Shown: positions 9,351 through 18,230, counted from the stretch's first letter. The stretch: DNA of 64,000 nucleotides from UBA2336 sp036787955 (GCA_036787955.1 DAIQOI010000009.1:1-64000), one strand, 5' to 3'. The notes: a model not told the origin generated them from the sequence alone. Numbers and translations are program-made.

Positions 9351-10715
9351 TTAAATTGCTTTACTGAAAGTGGTTGACAGACCGTTTTTCCGGAACAAAT
9401 GCGCATCCAAAGCCGAACAGATATTTCTTACAAATAACTGCCCCTTTTCGGTTACGCTGATTTTATCTCCCTTTATGACTACCAAACCTTCTCCAGCAAA
9501 CTGCTCAAATTTTACAAATGCAGCACCCAGAAATTGTCTGTTCAGATTCGTATCATTTAAAACAGTTTCATTTTTGCACATAAGATTGAGAATATGCTGG
9601 CGTAAAATCAGATCTTCGTCATTTAAGTAATGGCCTGAAATAAAACTCCACTCGCCATTTTCAATCCTTTCTTCATAAGTTTCTACTTCCTTTTCGTTTT
9701 GCACAAAAGCCGTCCACGAATCACTGATACTGGAACTACCCAGTCCAATAATCAATTTATTGTTTGTAGTAGTATAACCCATAAAATTTCGATGCATTTT
9801 ACCTTCTCTGAATGCTTTGTAGAGCTTATCTCCAGGCAAGGCAAAATGATCCATGCCAATGGCAACAAAACCCTGTTTTAATAATAACACCCTGCCTGCA
9901 TGGTACATTTTCCATTTTTCGGGCGCAGGTGGCAAATCGGCCTCAGTGTATCTTCTTTGACCTTTGCTCTTCCAGGGAACATGTGCATACGAATAAAACG
10001 CCACCCGATCTGGCTCAAGGTTTCTCAAATATTCTATGGTCATCTCCACGCTTTTCACCGACTGCCGGGGCAAGCCGTATACCAGATCAATGTTTACGCT
10101 CTGAAAGCCATACTTACGCGACCAATCCACCACCTCTTTGGTTTTTTCAAACGGTTGTATCCGGTTGATGATAAACTGAACTTCGGGATCAAAATCCTGC
10201 ACACCTAAGCTAATCCGGTTGAATCCCACTTTGCGCAGGGCTATTAAATGAGCTTCGTGTGTGTAGTTTGGGTGCACCTCCACACTAAACTCATAATCAT
10301 CGGCAATGTTGCAATCTGCAACAACTTCGGTTACCAGGCTTGTTAAATTTTCGGGGCTGAAAAAAGTAGGAGTGCCGCCTCCCAGATGTATTTCACGAAT
10401 GACAGGCCGAAAAGGAAAATGTTGCCTGTACATGTTCCATTCTTTGAGTACAGCCTTTATGTAGCGACTTTCTACTGCATGATTTTTAGTGATACGTTTG
10501 TTGCATGCACAAAAGGTACAAAGGTTTTCGCAAAAAGGCAGATGTATATAGATGCTTAATTCACCTTGCTCTTTAACAAATGTGTTTCTAACTGCTTCCA
10601 GCCAGATACTGGAATCAATGGACTTTGGTTGCCAACAGGGTACAGTCGGATAACTTGTGTACCTTGGAGTGGGTACATCGTATTTGTTTAGCAGGTAAAT
10701 TATATCTTCCGTCAT
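9351..10715 (-). CDS. hemN: Oxygen-independent coproporphyrinogen III dehydrogenase
   Basis: A radical-SAM enzyme that decarboxylates two propionates of coproporphyrinogen III to give protoporphyrinogen IX without oxygen. The 454-residue length fits true HemN. The N-terminal YIHLPFCENLCTFCACNK segment carries the CX3CX2CXC cysteine set that distinguishes HemN from HemW (CX3CX2C). Further signatures are HLGGGTPTFFSPENL and the SFGVQD-like ISLGVQDFDP. The C-terminal domain, with a winged-helix look, is present. It overlaps hemL by 4 bases. No oxygen-dependent HemF is in the operon, so this step depends on HemN here unless HemF is encoded elsewhere. Confidence 0.96.
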   Translation of the reverse strand: MTEDIIYLLNKYDVPTPRYTSYPTVPCWQPKSIDSSIWLEAVRNTFVKEQGELSIYIHLPFCENLCTFCACNKRITKNHAVESRYIKAVLKEWNMYRQHFPFRPVIREIHLGGGTPTFFSPENLTSLVTEVVADCNIADDYEFSVEVHPNYTHEAHLIALRKVGFNRISLGVQDFDPEVQFIINRIQPFEKTKEVVDWSRKYGFQSVNIDLVYGLPRQSVKSVEMTIEYLRNLEPDRVAFYSYAHVPWKSKGQRRYTEADLPPAPEKWKMYHAGRVLLLKQGFVAIGMDHFALPGDKLYKAFREGKMHRNFMGYTTTNNKLIIGLGSSSISDSWTAFVQNEKEVETYEERIENGEWSFISGHYLNDEDLILRQHILNLMCKNETVLNDTNLNRQFLGAAFVKFEQFAGEGLVVIKGDKISVTEKGQLFVRNICSALDAHLFRKNGLSTTFSKAI

Positions 10716-12004
10716 TTATAAAAAGTCTTTACAGCTGATATGGTTTGTTCAATTTCTTTGTCAGTGATAGCCGCACTGATAAACCAGCTTTCAAACGCTG
10801 AAGGTGGCAAGTACACACCTTCATTCAACATATGGTGGAAGAAACGGCTAAACAACTGAACATCACATTGACTGGCGCTTGCGAAGTCGGTTACTGCCTG
10901 ATCAGAAAAATGCAGGCACATCATGCTGCCCACTTGATTCATTGTATGACTAACCCCCTTTCTGGTTAATACATCAGTAATACCCGATACAAGTTGTTGG
11001 GTAGTATTCTCCAGATTTGTATATACCGATGGATTACTCTTCAATTCCTGCAACAAGGTGTAGCCGGCAATCATGGCAACAGGATTGCCGCTCAGCGTTC
11101 CGGCCTGGTACACATTTCCTATCGGAGCGATGTGTTGCATAATTTCTTTACGACCGCCAAATGCCCCCACCGGTAAACCACCACCAATAATTTTTCCGTA
11201 AGTAACCAGATCGGCTTTTACGTTATACCATTCCTGTGCCCCGCCGGGAGCCAAACGAAAACCGGTCATCACTTCATCAAAAATCAACACGATATTATGT
11301 TTATCGCACACACTGCGCAGAGCTTGCAGAAAGCCATCAGCTGGAGGTATGCACCCCATATTGCCGGCTACCGGCTCAACAATAATGGCAGCAGTCTGAT
11401 GAGCGTACTGCTCAACTAATTCATTTACTGCCTCCATATCGTTATAGGGAGCTATTAAAACATCCTGCGACACGGATGCCGATACGCCAGGAACCGCCTG
11501 AATACCCAGAGATGCCACCCCGCTTCCTGCTTTCACCAAAAAAATATCAGCATGTCCGTGGTAACAACCATCAAACTTGATAATTTTATTTCTTCCGGTG
11601 TATCCACGTGCCAATCGAATGGCACTCATGCAAGCTTCCGTACCACTGTTAACCATCCGAATTAAATCCAGGCCAGGCACCATGGATTTGATGAGCTCAG
11701 CCATTTGAACTTCTAATTCCGTGGGTGCGCCAAATGAAGTTGAGTTAACTACTTGTTGGCGTATCGCTTCTACCACCGGTTTATAGGCATGGCCCAGAAT
11801 CATCGGCCCCCATGAATTAATGTAATCTATGTAACGGTTACCATCTTCATCGTACAGATAGGCGCCATCGGCCCGTTTAATGAAAACCGGTGTTCCCCCC
11901 ACACTTTTGAATGCACGTACAGGCGAGTTCACACCTCCGGGAATGTGCTGCTGAGCATGTTTAAAAAGTAACTCGCTTCTGGTTTTTTGAATTGGCGTTA
12001 CCAC
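10712..12004 (-). CDS. hemL: Glutamate-1-semialdehyde 2,1-aminomutase
   Basis: A PLP enzyme that converts glutamate-1-semialdehyde to 5-aminolevulinate, the second dedicated step of the C5 pathway. The 430-residue protein shows the N-terminal HIPGGVNSPVRAF motif, the PLP-binding GTEACMSAIRLAR, the DEVMTGFR Asp, and the Schiff-base Lys in VTYGKIIGGGLP (about residue 269). It starts with GTG, 63 bases after hemB, which is the only sizeable gap inside the haem operon. It overlaps hemN by 4 bases. Dependence on HemL and HemA shows the organism uses the tRNA-dependent C5 route rather than the Shemin ALA synthase. Confidence 0.96.
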   Translation of the reverse strand: MVTPIQKTRSELLFKHAQQHIPGGVNSPVRAFKSVGGTPVFIKRADGAYLYDEDGNRYIDYINSWGPMILGHAYKPVVEAIRQQVVNSTSFGAPTELEVQMAELIKSMVPGLDLIRMVNSGTEACMSAIRLARGYTGRNKIIKFDGCYHGHADIFLVKAGSGVASLGIQAVPGVSASVSQDVLIAPYNDMEAVNELVEQYAHQTAAIIVEPVAGNMGCIPPADGFLQALRSVCDKHNIVLIFDEVMTGFRLAPGGAQEWYNVKADLVTYGKIIGGGLPVGAFGGRKEIMQHIAPIGNVYQAGTLSGNPVAMIAGYTLLQELKSNPSVYTNLENTTQQLVSGITDVLTRKGVSHTMNQVGSMMCLHFSDQAVTDFASASQCDVQLFSRFFHHMLNEGVYLPPSAFESWFISAAITDKEIEQTISAVKTFYK

Positions 12005-12067
12005 TTTTTACATCTATTAAACTTGAACTGTTCTATTCTATTCCTAAAAAAAGCCTTATACGCTTTG

Positions 12068-13045
12068 TCATCTCCGGGCATTGAGAATTTCAACTATTTG
12101 TTTGGCAAAGTACGTTACGATGAGATCGGCACCAGCTCGCTTAATAGCAGTCAGTACTTCCACAACAGCCTGGTCTTCATCAATGTATCCTGCCTGGGCA
12201 GCCGCTTTAATCATTGCATACTCACCACTTACATGGTAAGCACTGACAGGCAGATGAATATTATTTTTCACTTCTCTGATAATATCCAGATAAGCATGCG
12301 CAGGTTTTATCATAATGATATCTGCTCCTTCTTCCACATCCATCAAAACTTCTTTCATCGCTTCGAGCCGATTGGCCGGATTCATCTGATAGGTTTTTTT
12401 ATCTCCAAAACCAGGGCTGCTGTTCAATGCCTCACGAAAGGGACCATAAAAACAAGAGGCATACTTGGCAGCATAACTCATGATACCGGTTTGATGATGC
12501 CCTGCTATTTCCAATGCTTCCCGGATTGCTTTGACCCTTCCGTCCATCATATCGCTGGGGGCAACAAAATCCGCCCCAGCCCTGGCATGGCTTACACTCA
12601 TCGCAGCCAGCACTTCTACTGTTTGATCATTCACAATTTGCTGGTCTTTCACAATTCCATCATGTCCATAAGATGAGTAGGGATCCAACGCCACATCGGT
12701 AATCAGCACCAAATCAGGTATTTCTTTTTTAATAGCCCGTATGCTGCGCTGCATAAGGCCGTTTTCATTAAGCGCCTCCTTGCCTGTGTTATCCTTTAAG
12801 TGATCGGGAACTTTAACAAATAAAAGAGCACATTTTAACCCCAGGTTATAGCACGCTTTGAGTTCATCGATTGCCAAATCAATGGAGTAGCGGTAATACC
12901 CTGGCATACTGGGTATTTCTTCTTTGCTATTGTTTCCCTCCGTGATAAAAACAGGAATAATAAAATCATCCGGATGCAATCTTGTCTCCTGAAAAAGGCT
13001 TCGTGCCGCGGCAGTTTTTCTCAATATTCTGTTTCGTCTTATCAT
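12068..13045 (-). CDS. hemB: Delta-aminolevulinic acid dehydratase (porphobilinogen synthase)
   Basis: It condenses two 5-aminolevulinates into porphobilinogen. The 325-residue TIM barrel shows both active-site lysines, in SYAAKYAS (about 192) and IMIKPAHAY (about 245). The metal-site segment reads DVALDPYSSYGHDGIV, so it has no cysteine triad. By family knowledge this marks the magnesium-type rather than the zinc-type enzyme. It sits one base downstream of hemE, which it evidently follows in the same transcript. The N-terminal arm (RRNRILRKT) is normal. Confidence 0.97.
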   Translation of the reverse strand: MIRRNRILRKTAAARSLFQETRLHPDDFIIPVFITEGNNSKEEIPSMPGYYRYSIDLAIDELKACYNLGLKCALLFVKVPDHLKDNTGKEALNENGLMQRSIRAIKKEIPDLVLITDVALDPYSSYGHDGIVKDQQIVNDQTVEVLAAMSVSHARAGADFVAPSDMMDGRVKAIREALEIAGHHQTGIMSYAAKYASCFYGPFREALNSSPGFGDKKTYQMNPANRLEAMKEVLMDVEEGADIIMIKPAHAYLDIIREVKNNIHLPVSAYHVSGEYAMIKAAAQAGYIDEDQAVVEVLTAIKRAGADLIVTYFAKQIVEILNARR

Positions 13046-13046
13046 T

Positions 13047-14090
13047 TTAATCTCGGATTAGCATTGGTTCATATTCTTTCACAGCATCAACAAATGCTTT
13101 GGCATGATCGACCGGAATATCAGGTAATATTCCATGACCCAGGTTAGCTATATAACCCTTCACACCAAAACCGTTTATCATGTTGTGTACTTCTTTTCTA
13201 ATATCTGTCGGGGCGATCATCAACTTTGCCGGATCAAAATTTCCCTGTAAGGTTACACGATTACCCGTTACCGAGCGTGCTTCGCCTGGACGAATGGTCC
13301 AGTCAACACCTATTGCAGAAACACATTGATGGAGGGATAAGGTATGTAACGCATAGTTACTTCCTCTCGGGTAAAGAATAACCGGGCCATGTACCGATAC
13401 CGCCTCGGCAATCTGAAGCAGATAAGGAGCTGCAAAACGATCAAAGTCGTCCGGACTTAACAGTCCGCTCCAGCTATCAAACACCTGAACCACATCGGCC
13501 CCTGCATTAATTTGTTTGATTAAATACTGAATGGTTACGTCTGTAATTTTTTGTAACAAACTTTTAGCCATTTCAGGCTGTGTAAAACAAAAAGCTTTCG
13601 CCTTGTTAAAATCCCTGCTGCTTTTTCCTTCAACCATGTAGCACAAAATAGTGAAAGGAGCACCGGCAAATCCTATTAAAGGCACCCGGTTATTTAATTC
13701 ACGTTTCACAAGGCCAATGGCATCGTACACATATTGCAGGTTTTCGGATGCTGTGTGCGTTTGCAGCCCGTCAATATCTTTACGCGATTGCACAGGGTTG
13801 GGCAATACCGGACCACTGCCCTCTTTCATGTGCACCTGCATACCCAAAGCCTGAGGTATCACGAGAATATCGGAAAAAATGATGGCTGCATCCGTGTCTA
13901 AAATATCAACAGGCTGCAGCGTAATTGCACAGGCTAATTCAGGCGTTTGTACGCGGGTAAAAAAATCGAATTTATTTCGCAGCTCAATATATTCCGGCAA
14001 ATAGCGTCCTGCCTGCCGCATCATCCACACCGGTGGGCGCGGCACTTCTTCCTTGCGAAGCGCTCTTAGCAATAAATCATTTTTTATCAT
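13047..14090 (-). CDS. hemE: Uroporphyrinogen decarboxylase
   Basis: It decarboxylates the four acetates of uroporphyrinogen III to give coproporphyrinogen III, without a cofactor. The 347-residue protein has the signature PVWMMRQAGRYLPEY near the N-terminus, with the substrate-binding Arg residues, then FSDILVIPQALG, GFAGAPFTILCYMVEG, and QVFDSWSGLL. The C-terminal NLGHGILPDIPVDH motif is intact. It overlaps hemD by 14 bases, which suggests translational coupling, and hemB follows after one base. Confidence 0.97.
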   Translation of the reverse strand: MIKNDLLLRALRKEEVPRPPVWMMRQAGRYLPEYIELRNKFDFFTRVQTPELACAITLQPVDILDTDAAIIFSDILVIPQALGMQVHMKEGSGPVLPNPVQSRKDIDGLQTHTASENLQYVYDAIGLVKRELNNRVPLIGFAGAPFTILCYMVEGKSSRDFNKAKAFCFTQPEMAKSLLQKITDVTIQYLIKQINAGADVVQVFDSWSGLLSPDDFDRFAAPYLLQIAEAVSVHGPVILYPRGSNYALHTLSLHQCVSAIGVDWTIRPGEARSVTGNRVTLQGNFDPAKLMIAPTDIRKEVHNMINGFGVKGYIANLGHGILPDIPVDHAKAFVDAVKEYEPMLIRD

Positions 14091-14772
14091 GAATGGTTGT
14101 TGTCAAATATTCTATTGCCAAACTCACCAGGGCTTTTTCAGAAGAAACCTTAGGTATAGAAGTCTGCAAAAATCCCTTTTGTTTTGCATGGGTTTCGGTT
14201 GTATGGCCAATGCAAAAACACACCACTTGCTTTACGCCATTTAAAATCAAAAAACTGTCAATAGCACCCGGACTGAAAAAAAATATGCCATCATAATCTT
14301 CACGTACAGCAAGAGGCGCAAATTCAGTATAATAGGCCACAACATCCTTAACTTCAACGCCCCGCAATTTCAATTGTTGGGATAATTCATCCCTTCTTCG
14401 ATTACCACAGATATGGGTTACCAATCTGATTTCACTATGCTTCAGGATTTCTTCGGCCAGCATCCGGGCATTGGGAGCAGATGCTTTCACCGTCAAGCCT
14501 GCCTGCGTGGCTGTTTGTTTGGTTAGCTGGTCTATGCAATGAACCTGGTAATCACCGGGCGATAGTTTTAACTCCTTTATCATTTCAAGAAAAGCCTGTA
14601 CACCGGTGGGGCTGGTTAAGACAACATCTTTGGTTAACGTAGTTTTTGGATCGAACTCTATTCTTTTCCTGACAAAATCGTGCATCGTAATTTTGCAGCC
14701 GATTTGTTTCAGTTGTCCGACTGCATCGACATGGATGCTCCGCGTTGATATGATATGAAACAACTCACTCAT
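14077..14772 (-). CDS. hemD: Uroporphyrinogen-III synthase
   Basis: It cyclises and inverts ring D of hydroxymethylbilane to give uroporphyrinogen III. HemD sequences are poorly conserved, so the call leans on position between hemC and hemE, on length (231 residues) and on the two-domain pattern: LTSPTGVQAFLEM in the first half, and DGIFFFSPGAIDSFL followed by CFCIGHTTETHAKQKGF in the second. The last block is the usual IG.TTA..A..G motif of the family. It overlaps hemC by 4 bases and hemE by 14. Confidence 0.9.
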   Translation of the reverse strand: MSELFHIISTRSIHVDAVGQLKQIGCKITMHDFVRKRIEFDPKTTLTKDVVLTSPTGVQAFLEMIKELKLSPGDYQVHCIDQLTKQTATQAGLTVKASAPNARMLAEEILKHSEIRLVTHICGNRRRDELSQQLKLRGVEVKDVVAYYTEFAPLAVREDYDGIFFFSPGAIDSFLILNGVKQVVCFCIGHTTETHAKQKGFLQTSIPKVSSEKALVSLAIEYLTTTIHDKK

Positions 14773-15689
14773 GCAGCCCGGAATACTTTGATGATTTCAT
14801 CTGCACCTTTTGCTAAAATTTCTTTCGATGCAAGTTGTCCTGCCTGTGGCGCCCGATCAAAGTCAAATACCTTTTCTATCTCTACCTTCCGCCTGGCATC
14901 CATGCTTATGACGTTTCCCCGAAAGAGAAGTTTATCCTTTATCCATTGAGCATGGGCAGCAATAGGTACTGCACAACCTCCATGGAGCGCAGAAAGAAAG
15001 CCGCGCTCGGCCATAATACATACTTCGGTTTCGCGATGATTTAATAAGCGACATATCTCCAATGCATGCCGATCATCTTCCCTGCATGCAATGCCAATAG
15101 CACCTTGCCCGGGCGATGGCACCATCCAGTCAAGTGTAATAAAACGATGCGATTGGATGTTCAATCTTTCCAAAGCGGCCTGTGCAAGAATGGCCCCCTG
15201 CCAAACTGATTCATCCAGTTTTTTTAAACGGGTTTGGATATTACCGCGCAAATTTTCCACACGATATTTTGGGTATCGGTGCAGCCATTGCAGCTTTCTG
15301 CGCAGGCTGCTGGTAGCTATGACTCCTTCTTCCGGCGTATCCGATGAGCCTGCCCATTTCGGATGTACCAGGCAGTCATACGGAGTAGCGCGTTCCAGCA
15401 CAGCACCCAACATGAGCCCTTTTGCCAGTTTCGTAGGCACATCCTTGGTTGAATGTACCGCCAGGTCGATTTTATTTTGAAGCAAGGCCACATCAAGCGA
15501 CTTGGTGAAAATTCCCTGTATGCCAATTTCATACAATGGTGTTACCAGGTCGATGTCGCCCGCAGCCTCTATTGTTACCAGTTCAGTTTCAATGCCCCTG
15601 GATTCGAGTTGGTGTATTACCTGGCGGGCCTGAAATAATGCAAGTTCGCTGTCGCGGGTGCCAATACGAATACTTCGAGTCGAATTCAT
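14769..15689 (-). CDS. hemC: Hydroxymethylbilane synthase (porphobilinogen deaminase)
   Basis: It polymerises four porphobilinogens into hydroxymethylbilane using a dipyrromethane cofactor. The 306-residue protein begins IRIGTRDSELALFQARQV, has the conserved VHSTKDVPT with the catalytic Asp, and shows RGNIQTRLKKLD. The cofactor-binding Cys lies in LHGGCAVPIAAHA. Its start codon overlaps the hemA stop by 4 bases (ATGA), as does hemD with its own stop, typical of translational coupling through the first three genes of the operon. Confidence 0.97.
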   Translation of the reverse strand: MNSTRSIRIGTRDSELALFQARQVIHQLESRGIETELVTIEAAGDIDLVTPLYEIGIQGIFTKSLDVALLQNKIDLAVHSTKDVPTKLAKGLMLGAVLERATPYDCLVHPKWAGSSDTPEEGVIATSSLRRKLQWLHRYPKYRVENLRGNIQTRLKKLDESVWQGAILAQAALERLNIQSHRFITLDWMVPSPGQGAIGIACREDDRHALEICRLLNHRETEVCIMAERGFLSALHGGCAVPIAAHAQWIKDKLLFRGNVISMDARRKVEIEKVFDFDRAPQAGQLASKEILAKGADEIIKVFRAA

Positions 15690-16909
15690 TTCTCCGAAGT
15701 AATCAGATTCGTCATCGCCTCAATTACATTACAACCTGTATATCCTTTCACCTTAATATGCCGGATAAATTTTGAGAAATTTTTCTCGATTTCCCTTTCA
15801 TGAAAATTCAAATCCAAAACATGCTTGGGAGAGATTTGATCGTAAGTAAGATTTTGTATTTTGATTTGATAGCCTAAAATAATGTGCCGGTGCCTGTAAA
15901 CTTTATACCATTCCATAAAACGATCGATAAACTGGCTTAAAATTTTTTCTGCGCGGGGAATGTCCAGTTTACGCTGCTTAAGTAAATTGTTGTGAAAGGC
16001 CGATACCTCATCAACTGTAAATAACCTCACCCCCGGAATAGATTTGAGCTCAGGGTTGATGGCTTGTGGTACGCTCAGATCAACAAAAAGTTTTGGTCGT
16101 AATTGTCGTATATGAGCTTTGTCCACCAGATAATGTTGGAGGCCTACCGTAGTTACGATGGCATCGAATTCATCTATAAAGTTCTGGAAATGATCAAATG
16201 GGAGAATATCGGCCTTAATGCGGTTGGCCAGTGCATCGGCCTTATCGCCTGTACGATTGCACAAGGTAAATTTAACCGCCGGAAAGTACCGGCGCAGGTG
16301 CAGTGCCACCGTTGTGCCAAAACTCCCCGTTCCCACCAGTAATATTTTTTCTATCGGATATTTTTCATTTTCATGTGCTATTAATTCAGCGGCTGCAAAA
16401 CTTACAGAATATTTTCCGTTGCTTATATTGGTATGCGTCTTAACTTTCTTAGATGCCTGAAAAGCAAAATTCGCCACCCGATCGGTGATGGTGCCCACTA
16501 AATTATATTTCCGCGCTTCTTCTAAGGCGGTTTTTACCTGGCACATGATTTCATAATCACCAATAATCTGAGAGTCGAGGCCGGCAACCACTCTGAAAAA
16601 ATGTTCAACCGCGTCCTTTCCGCTTTTCTTATAAAAATAAGTTTCAACGTCATGCTGATTTAAACGGAGTTGGTGAACAACACAATTTTGTAAATCGGCT
16701 GCATGACCCACTGCATACAACTCGGTGCGGTTACACGTAGAAAGGATTAAAAAATCTTCAAAACCTTTTTCGGCAGCTGCCCTGTAAATATCTTCAGCTT
16801 GGGATTTAGTAATTGCAAACCGACTTCTGGTCTGCGTATCGGCTCTGGTAAAGTTCGTACCTAAGAGGTGAAAGTGCTGAAGGAGTTCTGATCGCGAATG
16901 TATTATCAT
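15686..16909 (-). CDS. hemA: Glutamyl-tRNA reductase
   Basis: The NADPH-dependent first enzyme of the C5 pathway, reducing glutamyl-tRNA to glutamate-1-semialdehyde. Visible blocks are ILSTCNRTELYAV with the nucleophilic Cys, RVVAGLDSQIIGDYEI, and the NADP-binding VGTGSFGTTVALHLRR. The C-terminal dimerisation domain contains the unusually long HRHIILGYQIKIQNL helix. An ATG at 16909 gives 407 residues, while a TTG at 16930 in the same frame would add seven. The ATG is preferred, but the choice is not certain. It is first in a nine-gene operon; in many bacteria haem feedback acts on HemA, but nothing in the sequence shows regulation here. Confidence 0.96.
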   Translation of the reverse strand: MIIHSRSELLQHFHLLGTNFTRADTQTRSRFAITKSQAEDIYRAAAEKGFEDFLILSTCNRTELYAVGHAADLQNCVVHQLRLNQHDVETYFYKKSGKDAVEHFFRVVAGLDSQIIGDYEIMCQVKTALEEARKYNLVGTITDRVANFAFQASKKVKTHTNISNGKYSVSFAAAELIAHENEKYPIEKILLVGTGSFGTTVALHLRRYFPAVKFTLCNRTGDKADALANRIKADILPFDHFQNFIDEFDAIVTTVGLQHYLVDKAHIRQLRPKLFVDLSVPQAINPELKSIPGVRLFTVDEVSAFHNNLLKQRKLDIPRAEKILSQFIDRFMEWYKVYRHRHIILGYQIKIQNLTYDQISPKHVLDLNFHEREIEKNFSKFIRHIKVKGYTGCNVIEAMTNLITSEK

Positions 16910-16930
16910 CCTTAAAAAATCCGGCTGCAA

Positions 16931-17340
16931 TATCCGGCAGGCAGCAACAAGTAAATACCCTTAAACGGAACAATAATCCCTTTATTCGATTCAAAAAGAA
17001 AATTTAAGAATAAAAATACCCATAAAAGAAAATAAGTTACCCGAAAAGAATGCGGCCGCAGTTCGATGCCTCCTTTTACGCAAAAAGTTCGTGTGCCCTT
17101 TCGAAGAGCAACGCAATGGATTTTGTTTCGGTTGTTATCGGTAGGCTACAAAATTCGGTGAAGTGCCGCCTCGTTGCTGCTGATGGATACATGCCGGCAA
17201 CCGATGCTGAATGGAGTGAATCTGGAAATGAGCATGGTAAAAGCGAGCCGAATATAGGCAGTGCAAACAATATTTGCAACAATGTTGCAAATAAAGCAAA
17301 TTATTTTTTATTGAACCTGCCATTGAACAAAAACGCAAAA
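16931..17340. other. Long non-coding stretch upstream of the hem operon
   Basis: About 410 bases with no gene I can support. Short open frames on both strands (17050-17355 plus, 17076-17282 minus) lack convincing start sites and family features. The stretch holds one perfect operator-like palindrome (17272-17292). It is the presumed leader and promoter region of the hemA operon, but no clean TAnnTTTG element was found close to hemA. Confidence 0.5.
17272..17292. promoter_or_regulatory. Perfect 10-1-10 palindrome resembling a Fur-family (Nur-like) operator
   Basis: The two arms are perfect reverse complements around a single central A. The core reads TTGCAA-N5-TTGCAA, which is the layout described for Nur, the nickel-responsive Fur-family repressor of Streptomyces. 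The odd centre also suits the 7-1-7 pattern of Fur-family sites. It lies about 360 bases upstream of hemA and 50 bases from the terminator of the next gene. The cognate regulator is not in this window. Confidence 0.5.
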
Positions 17341-17362
17341 GGCTGCCTCAACTGAGGCAGCC
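17341..17362 (-). terminator. Rho-independent terminator of the Cys-rich lipoprotein gene
   Basis: A perfect 10-bp stem (GGCTGCCTCA / TGAGGCAGCC) with a 2-base loop is followed on the minus strand by TTTTGCGTTTTTG. It lies about 60 bases after the stop codon of the lipoprotein gene. Confidence 0.75.
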
Positions 17363-17421
17363 CCTACAAAAACACAATCTTGAACTGTTTATTCTGGTGT
17401 ATCTCCAAAAAGCAACTGGTG

Positions 17422-18189
17422 TTATAAGCCAGCATTTGAACGGCACATTTCGCCTACCTTAATGCCCATGCGGTAAATAGCTTCGTAAACACAGCCGGAG
17501 CCCTCGGCACAATTGCACGATGTTCCGCCTTCATCCATGAGCCTGGCACCTTGCAGATCAGCAGGAACCCACATTCTGGCGGCTGCACCAAAAAAGTTAA
17601 CTACCGCCCATTTACCATTGTTTTTATCCGTCTTATCCTTCCATACCTGGTTCACGAAGCGATCAATTTCATTTGACACTTCTTCTATCCTCTCCAGTAC
17701 CTTTATGGAAGGTAAATCTGTGCGTAAGGTTTCAATAACCTGGGCATCATGGATCAAAGATATTCCTCCCTTCAGATTGATTATGCCGGCATCCGATAGT
17801 GAATAGAAAATATCACACGACCTACCAGTACATTCCTGGCGATCTGTGCAACGACTGCATCCTATTTGACCACCTAAATTAACCACATCACAGCCTTGAT
17901 TGCATTTAGAATAACATTCATAACAGCCCGAGTTAAGGGCAAGCACCTCGCCCTCCTGGCTTAAACCTGCATACACATACCCTTCGGGCAAAAAGTAAGT
18001 CAGCCTGTTGCCATCTTCGGAAAGAACTCCCACCGTACCGGGTGGTGCAATAAAACTTCCCAGATTAATTCCACCTAAATCAGATGGAATCGCCACATCC
18101 ATCTTCTCCATTTTTTGGGTTTCATCGTGATTACACGACAGCAGGGCCATCAGTACTAAAATGTGAGACAGAATGTTGTTTGTTTTCAT
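17422..18189 (-). CDS. Cysteine-rich lipoprotein of unknown function
   Basis: A 255-residue protein that I do not recognise. It has a lipoprotein signal peptide ending in LMALLSC, so it is expected to be lipid-anchored in the periplasm or at the outer membrane. Two cysteine clusters follow: CYECYSKCNQGC (CX2CX3CX3C) at about 90-101 and CSRCTDRQECTGRSC (CX2CX4CX4C) at about 111-125. Three more cysteines occur in SCNCAEGSGC near the C-terminus, plus one in GEMCRS. The pattern could hold metals or disulfides; it is not a standard ferredoxin motif. It has terminators on both sides and is therefore probably a single-gene transcript. It lies between the haem operon and the btuB gene, but no functional link is shown. 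Confidence 0.7.
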   Translation of the reverse strand: MKTNNILSHILVLMALLSCNHDETQKMEKMDVAIPSDLGGINLGSFIAPPGTVGVLSEDGNRLTYFLPEGYVYAGLSQEGEVLALNSGCYECYSKCNQGCDVVNLGGQIGCSRCTDRQECTGRSCDIFYSLSDAGIINLKGGISLIHDAQVIETLRTDLPSIKVLERIEEVSNEIDRFVNQVWKDKTDKNNGKWAVVNFFGAAARMWVPADLQGARLMDEGGTSCNCAEGSGCVYEAIYRMGIKVGEMCRSNAGL

Positions 18190-18230
18190 GGCTCTATAAT
18201 TTTAGTTTTATTCAAAAAAAATAATCAAAA

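Noticed and set aside
17050..17355. 101-codon plus-strand frame and a 68-codon minus-strand frame (17076-17282) upstream of hemA
   Set aside because: No family similarity, poor starts, and the two overlap each other in non-coding DNA. The plus frame also runs into a terminator.
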